50,207 nt of DNA from Porticoccaceae bacterium (GTDB lineage Bacteria > Pseudomonadota > Gammaproteobacteria > Pseudomonadales > Porticoccaceae), in the NCBI GenBank assembly GCA_029248755.1, contig JAQWIR010000002.1:1-50207 (forward strand), in the 5' to 3' direction. A program made the position numbers and the translations under genes. Positions 1 through 7,669 of this stretch are shown piece after piece. The notes under the pieces were generated by a model. The model was given only the letters and a program-made list of their open reading frames with translations. It was not told the origin of the DNA and did no database searches. Within the stretch, counting starts at the first letter, position 1. Every line of letters starts with the position of its first letter.

Positions 1-294
1 AACTAAATCTGGCTTTAGCGAAATAATTAATTCATAGTTAGCCGCCGCATGATTATTCACCCGAATAATATCGTTAGCCGCGGGAGGGTAATTACTATAC
101 TCATCGGCACCGACAATCTTATTGCCTGCACCAATGTGAAATAATATTTCCGTGGTATTAGGGGAAAGACTGATAATGCGATTGGCCGCAGAAATCAAGC
201 TAAGTTTGTCACCATTATCATCGATCACTTTAATAGCGGCATACGCCTGACAGCAGGCCAATAAGCCTACTAATAATAGGTAGCGATAAAACAT
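1..294 (-). CDS. btuF: Cobalamin ABC transporter periplasmic binding protein BtuF (partial, N-terminal 98 residues)
   Basis: This is the N-terminal 98 codons of a periplasmic binding protein; the rest lies beyond the left edge. Translation starts with a short signal sequence (MFYRYLLLVGLLACCQAYA), followed by the BtuF/FepB-type first lobe with RIISLSPNTTEILF, a GAGNKIVGADEYSNYPPAA segment and IISLKPDLV at the edge. The family captures vitamin B12 or iron chelates in the periplasm and delivers them to a BtuCD-type importer. The ATG overlaps the stop codon of the upstream ATPase gene (ATGA), so the two are probably coupled. The signal contains LLAC, so a lipoprotein is possible, although cleavage after AYA is equally plausible. 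The B12 assignment rests on the riboswitch, btuB and cobO upstream. Confidence 0.85.
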   Translation of the reverse strand, partial: MFYRYLLLVGLLACCQAYAAIKVIDDNGDKLSLISAANRIISLSPNTTEILFHIGAGNKIVGADEYSNYPPAANDIIRVNNHAAANYELIISLKPDLV

Positions 295-1067
295 CAGGTA
301 ATCACCAGCGGTGTTTTCGCCACAGGATGCTCAGCAATCACTGACTGCACATCAAACACCTGATGAATTAATTCTTTAGTGAGCACTTTTTCTGGGGTTC
401 CCGATGCCTCAATGGTGCCGCCGTTAACCACCACCAGATTATCCGCACAGCGCGCCGCCAAATTTAAATCATGAAGCACCATAAGCACACCAACACCACG
501 GTCAGCTAACTGCTTAACAATACTTAGGGTTAACTGCTGATGAGATAAGTCAAAAGCCGCGGTGGGTTCATCCAATACTAAAAACTGTTCGCCTAGGTCA
601 CTGGGCTGCCAAATTTGCGCCAATACTCTCGCTAATTGAACCCGCTGTTTTTCACCCCCCGACATCTGAGTGTAAAGCCTGCGCTGTAAATAACTAGCAT
701 CGACCAGCGCCAACGCCTCGGCAATAATCGCCTGATCTTTAGCAAAACCTGTATTATGGGGAATGCGCCCTAGCCCAACCACTTCGGCGGCGGTAAATGG
801 AAAATTAAGCTCGCTGTGCTGGGGCAACACTGCCAAAATATTAGCTCTATCCTGCATCGACCAATCATTTAACGGTTGCTGGTTAATCAGCACATCGCCT
901 TTGGAGGGTTTGATTTCACCCGTTAACACACGCAACAAACTCGACTTACCTGCGCCATTGGGGCCCACCAAAACATTGACCTTTCCCGCCTCAATTGTAA
1001 GATCAATATTACGCAGCAGGTCAAAGCCCGAAATATGCAAAGAAAGGTCATTAGCGACAATCGACAT
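294..1067 (-). CDS. ABC transporter ATP-binding protein of a B12 (or heme) importer, BtuD/HmuV-type
   Basis: This is the cytoplasmic ATPase that powers a FecCD/BtuC-type importer. Visible motifs are Walker A GPNGAGKSS (residues 35-43), the signature MSGGEKQR (135-142), Walker B FLVLDEP (162-168) and the H-loop histidine in VLHDLN (about 199). The segment LPQHSELNFPFTAAEVV and the phrase GEQFLVLDEPTAA are typical of the HmuV hemin-importer branch. In this operon, with a B12 riboswitch, btuB and cobO, the cargo is more likely cobalamin. The ATG lies 2 bases after the permease stop, with GGGGAG just upstream as ribosome binding site. At 257 residues it is of normal length. The choice between btuD and hmuV cannot be settled from sequence alone, so no symbol is given. 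Confidence 0.88.
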   Translation of the reverse strand: MSIVANDLSLHISGFDLLRNIDLTIEAGKVNVLVGPNGAGKSSLLRVLTGEIKPSKGDVLINQQPLNDWSMQDRANILAVLPQHSELNFPFTAAEVVGLGRIPHNTGFAKDQAIIAEALALVDASYLQRRLYTQMSGGEKQRVQLARVLAQIWQPSDLGEQFLVLDEPTAAFDLSHQQLTLSIVKQLADRGVGVLMVLHDLNLAARCADNLVVVNGGTIEASGTPEKVLTKELIHQVFDVQSVIAEHPVAKTPLVIT

Positions 1068-1069
1068 AA

Positions 1070-2098
1070 CTAAATCTCCCCTCGCTGCTTAAGCAATAAC
1101 ATAACAAAAAATGGCGCACCTAATAACGCTGTCAAAATACCCGTGGGTAATTCTGCGGGCAATACCACCACTCGTGCAATGCTATCAGCAATCAATAATA
1201 GACTAGCACCCGCCAAAGCAGATGCGGGTAATAGGGCTCGATGATCAGGGCCAATCAATAATCTCACCATATGGGGAATCACCAAGCCGACAAAACCAAT
1301 TAGCCCCGCAAGGGCCACACTAAAACCAACACCCAATGCAGTTAAGAAAATTAATTGACGCTTTATACGCTGTACATCAATACCTAAATGACGCGCCTCA
1401 GATTCACCCAGCAAAAAAGCATTCAGTGATTTTGCATGACTGGGTAAAAGCGAAAAAATAATTAACGACAGTGCCGCCATAAGGCTGGCTTTTTGCCAGT
1501 TAGCTCCGCCGAGGTTACCCATCTGCCAAACACTGATTTGGCGCAACATTTGGTTATCAGAAAAATAACTTAACAGACTATTAAAAGCACCGGCAATAGC
1601 GCCAATAGCAATGCCCGCCAATAACATCGTAGTCACAGAGGTACCCAAACTAGAGGTTGCCACACGATACACCACCAGCGTAGTAATAACCCCACCGATA
1701 AACGCACCCAAGGCAACCATTGACAGCCCCGCTAAGGGTGAAAGCATAGCGCCACCCGCAGCAACAATAACAATACTGGTACCCACTGATGCACCGCCCG
1801 AGACGCCAATGAGCGAAGGGTCAGCCAATGGATTACGAAATAAGCCCTGCATAACCGCACCCAAAATTGCCAGAACAGCACCCACCAATAGCGCTAAAAT
1901 AAGCCGTGGCAAGCGAATATCCATAATAATACTTTTAATTTGCGATGGTTCAGAATGACCACCCATTGAAAGCAAGATCGTTTCAATGATTTGAAAAAAT
2001 GAAAAATTAACCGTCCCCACAGATAGGGAGGCAAACGCCACCACTGGCAGCAAAAATGCCAGACACCAGATTAACCTGGCGGCAGACAGATAGCGCAA
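1070..2098 (-). CDS. btuC: FecCD-family ABC transporter permease (probable BtuC)
   Basis: This is an integral inner-membrane permease of the FecCD/BtuC family, 342 residues, with about ten hydrophobic segments. Family signatures include IRLPRLILALLVGAVLAILG, the GLFRNPLADPSLIGVSGGAS stretch, and the cytoplasmic coupling region GFVGLVIPHMVRLLIGPDHR that contacts the ATPase. It starts with TTG immediately after the cobO stop (TAGTTG, no gap), so translation probably depends on coupling to cobO. Together with the adjacent ATPase and binding protein it forms a complete importer. Assignment to cobalamin rather than heme or siderophore is by context: B12 riboswitch, TonB-dependent receptor and corrinoid adenosyltransferase in the same transcription unit. 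Confidence 0.88.
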   Translation of the reverse strand: MRYLSAARLIWCLAFLLPVVAFASLSVGTVNFSFFQIIETILLSMGGHSEPSQIKSIIMDIRLPRLILALLVGAVLAILGAVMQGLFRNPLADPSLIGVSGGASVGTSIVIVAAGGAMLSPLAGLSMVALGAFIGGVITTLVVYRVATSSLGTSVTTMLLAGIAIGAIAGAFNSLLSYFSDNQMLRQISVWQMGNLGGANWQKASLMAALSLIIFSLLPSHAKSLNAFLLGESEARHLGIDVQRIKRQLIFLTALGVGFSVALAGLIGFVGLVIPHMVRLLIGPDHRALLPASALAGASLLLIADSIARVVVLPAELPTGILTALLGAPFFVMLLLKQRGEI

Positions 2099-2713
2099 CT
2101 AGAAATCCACACCCTTTCGAGCCATAACGCCCTCGTTATAGGCATGCTTAATTTCCTTGACCTCGGAGACAGTATCGGCCAGATCAGCAAGCTCGCCACC
2201 ACCCCCACGACCAGTAACCACCAATGATTGCTCAAAGGGTCGGTCCTTGAGTGCTGTTAATACGCGCTCTTTATCTAAGTATTTAAAACTTAGCATATAG
2301 GTTAGCTCATCCAATACAACCAAATCGTACTGCTCATCAGCCAGAGCTTCTTCAGCCACTGCCCAGGTTTTTTCTGCCGCAGCAATATCCCCTGAACGAT
2401 CCTGAGTATCCCAAGTAAAGCCAGTACCCATCTGATAAAACTTTACCTGCGGGCATTGATCCCGCAGATAAAGCTCTTCACCAGAGAGTTGCTCACCCTT
2501 AATAAACTGCACTACAGCGACTTTGTGCCCATAACCTAGCGCGCGCATCACCATACCGAAGGCAGAGCTGGTTTTACCCTTGCCATTACCGGTCAGTAAA
2601 ATACACACGCCACGTTCCAAAGAAGCAGACTCAATAGAGGCATCTATATTCTCTTTAAGCTTTTGCATCTTGGTTTGATGCGACTTTTCCTTCTGTGATG
2701 TCATGTCTGTCAT
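2099..2713 (-). CDS. cobO: Cob(I)alamin / cob(I)yrinic acid a,c-diamide adenosyltransferase
   Basis: The CobO/BtuR family transfers the 5'-deoxyadenosyl group of ATP to the cobalt of a reduced corrinoid, making coenzyme B12. The P-loop GNGKGKTSS (residues 43-51), the acidic Walker-B-like LVVLDELTYML and the C-terminal KHAYNEGVMARKGVDF segment are all diagnostic. The length of 204 residues is normal, with a charged N-terminal extension (residues 1-33) like that of BtuR. An AAAGG ribosome binding site precedes the ATG. Its place between btuB and the importer genes indicates salvage of imported corrinoids. No de novo cobalamin synthesis gene is visible in the window. Confidence 0.95.
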   Translation of the reverse strand: MTDMTSQKEKSHQTKMQKLKENIDASIESASLERGVCILLTGNGKGKTSSAFGMVMRALGYGHKVAVVQFIKGEQLSGEELYLRDQCPQVKFYQMGTGFTWDTQDRSGDIAAAEKTWAVAEEALADEQYDLVVLDELTYMLSFKYLDKERVLTALKDRPFEQSLVVTGRGGGGELADLADTVSEVKEIKHAYNEGVMARKGVDF

Positions 2714-2728
2714 AGGGCGAACCTTTTA

Positions 2729-4657
2729 TTACTTAAGTTTGTAACGGAATCCGGCGCTTAAACCAAAGCCAAGAGTTTCATAACCATATACTTCTTCATA
2801 GTCTTCATCTAACAAATTATTCAAATGCATATAAACAGCTAAGTTTTTGGTAGCATCATAGTTGGCACTTAAATTTATTAGGGTAAAACTATCAAGAGTA
2901 ACTGTCTCAGTCGTCTTACCAAAGAAATCATCTGTTTGTGAGCCATTGAACTGAATATTTGTATTGATATGAACTCTATCCACAGGATTCCAGGCTAGAT
3001 TTAAGCTAGCAATATGACGTGGGCGTCTAATTTCATCGTCATAGGAATCACCATCCGTTTCAACAGAGTCGGTATATGTATAAGAAGCATTTAGATCTAT
3101 CATGTTTCCTACTTTTCCAGAAGCCGTCAACTCAACACCCTGCCTCTTACTCAAACCCTCTTTGTTAACTGCAGTAAATCCAGTGCCGGCCCAATAAAAA
3201 CCATTAATTTCATTTTCTAGCTCAGCATTGAAGATAGTTGCAGATACTGTCATGTCACCTCCATCCAATTGGCGGTCAAGGCCAATTTCCCAGCTCTCCG
3301 ATTTTTCTGGCTGAAGATTCGAGTTGCCAATAAAATTTGTGTAAGTACCAAAACGCTCAGAAAATGTGGGGTTCTTAATAGCAGTGCCGTATGCGCCACG
3401 AAGACGACCAATTTCCGTCTGATAGCTAGCCTCGAGTTTTCGCGTGGTAGCATTATCAAATTCCGAGTTGTCATCATGACGAACACTTAATGCATAAGTT
3501 AGCTTTGAAGTTAACTGAGACCTAAATTCTACGCCCACAGAATCTGTAGTACTCTCTCTATCTTGATTAGGATCCGCTCCCCACGAAGTCAGAGGACCCT
3601 GTTGACTGAAATCCTGCTTTTCACTTTCCAACAATACTGACAATCTCTGAGAAGAAGCATCCCATAATTTAGAGCCCACAAACTGATACTGATCTTTTGA
3701 GGAACTAGTCATCATACCTGCTACACTTTCCGCATAGGCTTGGTTGTAGTTACTAGTGTTTGACAGCTTCAATTTGTGCTGCCACTGTTTATCAGCTGAA
3801 ATATAGTTAGCCTGAATTCCTCTAGTTTCGTTTTTAAAATCAGATACCTGATCTTGATCTTCCACAAAACCATCGTAGTCATTGTCGCTATCGGATTCAA
3901 TAAAACCCTCTGATTGGCGAGCTGAAATAGTGACATCCAGCTGTTCACTTAGCTCAAGGCCGGCAGATAAGGTATATGTATTATTGTCATAACCATCTTT
4001 TTCATTGCCAACCCGAGAAATATTTTCTCCATCAGTCTCTATTTGATTTACTGAAAACCTAACATCATAGCCATCCTGTACATGCCCAACATTAAATCCA
4101 TTGCGCTTTGTGGCGAAACTACCTACATCAGAATAGATTGAAGCGCTAAAAGGATTCTGAGCTCGACGGGTAGTGATATTTACAACACCAGAGACCGCAT
4201 CACTTCCATATAGTGCACTTTGCGGGCCTTTAATAACCTCGATACGCTCAATATCATCGGAAGTTAATGTGCCCCAGTTTACCGCATCGTCTTGCGAGGG
4301 ATCGCCTGCTTCAACTCCGTCAATCAGAACTAGCAGATGATTCGCCTCTGCACCACGAGCACGTATTTGCGTAAGCGACCCAGCAACGCCACTTCGACTT
4401 ACCGCCAATCCAGCAACATCTCGAAGCAAATCACTCAAACTTAGGGCTGCGCGATTTTGAATTGCTTCTTGATTAATTACAGTAAATGCATTTGCCGATT
4501 GACTAGCAGCAATTGGAATTAAAGAGGCGCTAACTAAGATTTCTTCAATTTCTGAGAAGTCTTCAGCACTCTTAAGGGGTTCTTGCGCATTAACCGAAGA
4601 CAGCGCAAAAAAAGGAACTAGGCTTAAACCTAGCGATAGTTTTATTAATTTTTTCAT
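2729..4657 (-). CDS. btuB: TonB-dependent outer-membrane vitamin B12 receptor
   Basis: This is a 642-residue outer-membrane beta-barrel receptor that takes up corrinoids using TonB energy. It has a signal peptide ending at VNA (about residue 24), a TonB-box-like EEILVSAS (about 38-45), a plug domain with IRARGAEANHLLVLIDGVEAGD and the VIKGPQSALYGSDAVSGVVNI segment, then repeated amphipathic strands. The C-terminus ends in GFRYKLK without the usual terminal aromatic residue. The GDPSQDD and NNLLDEDYEEVYGY elements are common in BtuB-type receptors. The gene is the first in its operon, about 120 bases downstream of a cobalamin riboswitch, which strongly supports B12 as the ligand. Confidence 0.93.
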   Translation of the reverse strand: MKKLIKLSLGLSLVPFFALSSVNAQEPLKSAEDFSEIEEILVSASLIPIAASQSANAFTVINQEAIQNRAALSLSDLLRDVAGLAVSRSGVAGSLTQIRARGAEANHLLVLIDGVEAGDPSQDDAVNWGTLTSDDIERIEVIKGPQSALYGSDAVSGVVNITTRRAQNPFSASIYSDVGSFATKRNGFNVGHVQDGYDVRFSVNQIETDGENISRVGNEKDGYDNNTYTLSAGLELSEQLDVTISARQSEGFIESDSDNDYDGFVEDQDQVSDFKNETRGIQANYISADKQWQHKLKLSNTSNYNQAYAESVAGMMTSSSKDQYQFVGSKLWDASSQRLSVLLESEKQDFSQQGPLTSWGADPNQDRESTTDSVGVEFRSQLTSKLTYALSVRHDDNSEFDNATTRKLEASYQTEIGRLRGAYGTAIKNPTFSERFGTYTNFIGNSNLQPEKSESWEIGLDRQLDGGDMTVSATIFNAELENEINGFYWAGTGFTAVNKEGLSKRQGVELTASGKVGNMIDLNASYTYTDSVETDGDSYDDEIRRPRHIASLNLAWNPVDRVHINTNIQFNGSQTDDFFGKTTETVTLDSFTLINLSANYDATKNLAVYMHLNNLLDEDYEEVYGYETLGFGLSAGFRYKLK

Positions 4658-4720
4658 TATAGGACCTATGTACTCTCACCCGAGCATAATTATTTTATTT
4701 TTTGCGGGATATGAACAGGC

Positions 4721-4769
4721 GAAAAGACAGCAAGAAACTGTCGATCAGCGCAATACCGCACCCCGCGGT
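4721..4769 (-). terminator. Possible expression platform of the B12 riboswitch: two hairpins, the second followed by a U-run
   Basis: Just downstream of the aptamer on the minus strand are two small hairpins. The first is ACCGC-GGGGT-GCGGT (4755-4769). The second is GACAG-TTTCTTG-CTGTC (4726-4742), directly followed by TTTT. The second could work as a weak intrinsic terminator, and the first as an antiterminator or pairing partner for the aptamer loop. The stems are only 5 bp, so control at the level of translation initiation is also possible. The remaining leader to the btuB ATG shows only a weak Shine-Dalgarno sequence (AGGTCC). Confidence 0.35.
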
Positions 4770-4776
4770 TTGTCTG

Positions 4777-4974
4777 CAAAGCGACAGGCCGGTCTCCGGA
4801 CTTGTAAGTGAGCGACTAGTGAGTTGCTCTGCTAGGTTACCTTCCCATGCCTTATTGGAGCACAGTGGTCATACAACTTAGCATTCTTACCTACCGTTGC
4901 GGGGGCAGTATTGGAATAACCTAAACTCTAAAAACAAACAAGTTAGGCGCACCAATTTCCCGTTTCACTCTTTG
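4777..4974 (-). promoter_or_regulatory. Cobalamin (adenosylcobalamin) riboswitch
   Basis: Read on the minus strand, this 198-base element shows the family hallmarks in order: a P1 5' strand CAAAG (4970-4974), AACGGGAA with GGTGCG, the CTGCCCCCGCAACGGTA core, GGCATGGGAAGG, and the B12 box AGTCCGGAGACCGGCC. It closes with CTTTG (4777-4781), which pairs with the P1 5' strand. It sits in the 405-base gap between radA and btuB and faces btuB. Family members repress B12 import or synthesis genes when coenzyme B12 is plentiful. No convincing promoter could be picked out upstream of it. Confidence 0.96.
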
Positions 4975-4999
4975 ATTTAAGAATTCAGCCAAAGAGAAC

Positions 5000-5018
5000 C
5001 TGTTGCCGAAGCAAGCAG
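5000..5018 (-). terminator. Weak UUCG-capped hairpin downstream of radA
   Basis: On the minus strand CTG-C-TTGC-TTCG-GCAA-CAG forms a hairpin with a stable TTCG tetraloop and one bulged C. It is followed by the pyrimidine-rich GTTCTCTTT. It lies about 45 bases past the radA stop and just before the riboswitch, so it could end radA transcription. The downstream tract is not a clean U-run, so this is tentative. Confidence 0.3.
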
Positions 5019-5062
5019 TTATTTAACCATAGAAGGGTTAGAAATCAAACAACTTTAACGAA

Positions 5063-6433
5063 TTAAGACAGAGCCTCTAAGGCCTGGTTAACTGTTCGTA
5101 CAGCGGTAACTCGCATACCTTTAATAGGCTGCTTTGGCTTGTTGCCCGCTGGCACTATGGCATGCTTAAACCCATGCTTGGCCGCCTCGCGAAGACGCTC
5201 CTGACCATTGGCCACTGGTCTAATTTCGCCGGCTAAGCCCACCTCACCAAACACCACTAAATCATCAGGCAAGGGGTTATCCCTAAAACTGGAAATTACC
5301 GCCATAATCAATGCCAGATCGGCACTGGTTTCTAATACCTTGACGCCACCAACCACATTGACAAAAACATCCTGATCTCCCGCCATAATCCCGCCATGAC
5401 GATGAAGCACTGCTAGCAACATAGATAAACGATTATGATCTAGCCCGACGGTCACGCGGCGTGGATTACCTAAATGGCTATCATCTACGAGTGCCTGCAA
5501 CTCAACCAATAGCGGTCGTGTTCCTTCCCAAACTACCATCACTACACTGCCCGAAGAAACTTCTTCACCGCGCTGTAGAAAAATAGCTGATGGGTTTGCT
5601 ACCTCAACCAAGCCTTTATCAGTCATGGCAAAAACACCCAATTCATTGACGGCACCAAAGCGATTTTTATGACTTCTTAAAGTTCTAAAATGGCTATCGC
5701 TGTTGCCTTCGAGCATTAATGAACAATCAATCATATGCTCCAATACTTTAGGCCCTGCCAAAGACCCATCTTTGGTAACATGTCCAACTAGAATCAATAC
5801 CGTATTAGTCTGTTTCGCATAGCGCACTAGCATCGAAGCACTTTCGCGAACCTGCGATACACTGCCCGGTGCTGAAGTGACCTCTTCCATATGCATTACT
5901 TGAATCGAATCAATCACCATAATTTTTGGTTTTTTCTGCTGGGCAACAGCGCATACCGTTTCAACTGAAGTTTCAGCCATGATCTCTAATTTATCAGCGG
6001 GCAACCTTAGACGAGAGGCCCGCATGGCCACCTGCTGGGGTGATTCTTCTCCGGTGATATACAGGGCAGATTCTGTTTTTGCTAAATGACACAGTGTTTG
6101 CAGTAATAATGTACTTTTACCAGCCCCTGGCTCACCACCCACCAAAATAACTGAGCCAGGCACCAAGCCACCCCCTAATACCAAATCCAATTCCCCCACT
6201 GAAGTGCTTATTCGAGGGATTTCATCAAGCGTAATTTCTGATAGGGTTTTAATTTGACCATCGACCGCGGCGGCAAAGCCCATTCTCGATACAGGAGATG
6301 AGCGCGTCGCACTCCCCAAACGCACCTCAGTTAAGGTGTTCCAAGCTTTACAATCAACACACTGCCCCTGCCACTTTCGATACTCAGAGCCACAGTCACT
6401 GCATACATAGGCGGTTTTAGTTTTGGTCGTCAA
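5063..6433 (-). CDS. radA: DNA repair / branch-migration protein RadA
   Basis: RadA (Sms) is a RecA-like ATPase that promotes branch migration of recombination intermediates. The 456-residue protein has a four-cysteine zinc finger (C11, C14, C25, C28), Walker A GGEPGAGKST (99-108), the RadA-specific KNRFG motif (256-260) and a C-terminal Lon-like domain with GGVKVLETSADLA and FGEVGLAGEIRPV. The start is TTG at 6433, chosen because a good Shine-Dalgarno AAAGGAG lies 8 bases upstream and the zinc finger begins soon after. A near-perfect LexA box lies 14 bases before the start, which suggests SOS control. Known E. coli radA is not a classical LexA target. The downstream gene is the riboswitch-controlled btuB. 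Confidence 0.96.
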   Translation of the reverse strand: MTTKTKTAYVCSDCGSEYRKWQGQCVDCKAWNTLTEVRLGSATRSSPVSRMGFAAAVDGQIKTLSEITLDEIPRISTSVGELDLVLGGGLVPGSVILVGGEPGAGKSTLLLQTLCHLAKTESALYITGEESPQQVAMRASRLRLPADKLEIMAETSVETVCAVAQQKKPKIMVIDSIQVMHMEEVTSAPGSVSQVRESASMLVRYAKQTNTVLILVGHVTKDGSLAGPKVLEHMIDCSLMLEGNSDSHFRTLRSHKNRFGAVNELGVFAMTDKGLVEVANPSAIFLQRGEEVSSGSVVMVVWEGTRPLLVELQALVDDSHLGNPRRVTVGLDHNRLSMLLAVLHRHGGIMAGDQDVFVNVVGGVKVLETSADLALIMAVISSFRDNPLPDDLVVFGEVGLAGEIRPVANGQERLREAAKHGFKHAIVPAGNKPKQPIKGMRVTAVRTVNQALEALS

Positions 6434-6447
6434 ACAATGTGCTCCTT

Positions 6448-6467
6448 TACTGTTTTTATATACAGTA
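6448..6467. promoter_or_regulatory. LexA (SOS) operator between radA and the DnaT-repeat gene
   Basis: The sequence TACTGTTTTTATATACAGTA is a 20-base inverted repeat that fits the gammaproteobacterial LexA consensus TACTG-N5-TA-N3-CAGTA, with CTG-N10-CAG and both flanking TA pairs intact. It lies immediately upstream of the radA Shine-Dalgarno sequence and 86 bases upstream of the divergent gene at 6554. It could therefore govern radA, the other unit, or both. LexA binding is inferred from sequence only. Confidence 0.85.
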
Positions 6468-6553
6468 ACTCAAAGTGGGTATATTATCAATTCAATGTAT
6501 AAGAATATTTATATTTTCTCGTTCATTGTGATTGTTTCTGATAAAGTAATGGC

Positions 6554-7669
6554 ATGTCACTAATACCTGAAAAATCCATTGTTTTTTCTCCAACACTGGC
6601 CGCTACCTTGGGCCTTGAGGAAACAATACTGCTTCAAATTCTGCAAGAATGTGTCACTCATTCGGATCAGGTTGTAAGTAGTGGTTTTGCATGGACATCC
6701 ATATCAGGATTAAAAATCCTTGAGCTTAGCCCCTTCTGGAATGAAGATGATATTCGACGGCTAACCGCAAGTCTGCATGAAAAAGGCCTGTTACTTGTTG
6801 GAGGCGGCGCATTTCAGGCTAGCCAAGAATTCCGCTTTGCTTTCAACGAGAGCAACAGCCATTCAAGTAGCCCTCAAGTTAGCAACAGGTCTGCTCCAAT
6901 AGCGCCAAAGCCCAGTTCAGCAAAAACCATTGGTAATAGCTGGCAACCCAGTGAAGATTGCTTACGACAACTTGCACAGCTGGGGGTGACAAAAGAATTT
7001 GCCCAACAACAAATCCCCCCATTTGTCGCCTATTGGCGCGATAGAAATATTCCACGCCACAGCTGGGAAGCAAAATATATCAAGGAAGTCTGGCGCCAAT
7101 GGCAACAAGCTGAAGCTGTTAGCTACCGTAAAAATAAACAATTACCAATGGCCGGAGATTGGTATCCATCAAAGGATGCGCTGGATATTTTATGCAATCA
7201 GGGTGCAATTAATAGCAATTTTATTGAAGACGCTATTCCTGAGTTTATCCTCTATTGGCGAGGTACTGGAGAAGCATCAAGCACCTGGGATTCAAAATTT
7301 GTTCAGCATGTTCGGCGCCAGTGGCAATTCTTTAATGGCATGATGAATCAAGACAAAACACCCAAAACAATCACTGGAGCATGGCGCCCCAATGAATCGG
7401 TTTACGATGTATTGCACATGGCTAACATAGAGCGTGATTTTGCTGAGAGACTAATCCCTGAATTTGTGCTTTACTGGCAAGAAAATGGCTCAGCCCAATG
7501 CTCGTGGAGCACAAAATTCTTACAATATGTTAAACGTCAGTGGGCTAGAAATAGTCAACCCCAGACAGCGGAAAAACACTATGGCAAGCAACAAGGATCT
7601 GGTTCAACAGGTCGTATCCGAGATCGCAACATCATCGACGCGCTCTCAGACAGAAGCTGGGCATCCTGA
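6554..7669 (+). CDS. Protein with winged-helix-like N-terminus and three tandem DnaT-type ssDNA-binding domains
   Basis: This 371-residue protein has an N-terminal region (about 1-98) resembling the winged-helix-like domain of primosomal and phage replication proteins. After a Ser/Pro linker come three copies of a module of about 73 residues, beginning at W130, W203 and W277. Each follows the pattern W-x-P, hydrophobic helix, F-x-(E/Q)-x-x-IP-x-F-x-x-YW, then a (S/T)W-x-x-K(F/Y)-x-x-x-V-(W/R)-RQW signature. That is the DnaT C-terminal ssDNA-binding domain, present once in E. coli DnaT. The next gene encodes a helicase-loader-like protein, matching the dnaT-dnaC pairing of E. coli. A replication restart role is inferred. 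The ATG has no strong Shine-Dalgarno sequence. Confidence 0.85.
   Translation: MSLIPEKSIVFSPTLAATLGLEETILLQILQECVTHSDQVVSSGFAWTSISGLKILELSPFWNEDDIRRLTASLHEKGLLLVGGGAFQASQEFRFAFNESNSHSSSPQVSNRSAPIAPKPSSAKTIGNSWQPSEDCLRQLAQLGVTKEFAQQQIPPFVAYWRDRNIPRHSWEAKYIKEVWRQWQQAEAVSYRKNKQLPMAGDWYPSKDALDILCNQGAINSNFIEDAIPEFILYWRGTGEASSTWDSKFVQHVRRQWQFFNGMMNQDKTPKTITGAWRPNESVYDVLHMANIERDFAERLIPEFVLYWQENGSAQCSWSTKFLQYVKRQWARNSQPQTAEKHYGKQQGSGSTGRIRDRNIIDALSDRSWAS

Noticed and set aside
763-1092. Plus-strand open frame of 109 codons opposite the ATPase gene
   Set aside because: It lies wholly opposite a well-conserved ABC ATPase, has no ribosome binding site and no recognisable domain; the same holds for the other antisense frames inside btuB, gspD, leuS, lptD and the ribosomal genes.
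7464-7580. N-terminal extension of the P-like protein (39 residues before ATG 7581)
   Set aside because: The extension only reads through the third DnaT domain of the preceding gene in another frame and does not look like conserved protein.
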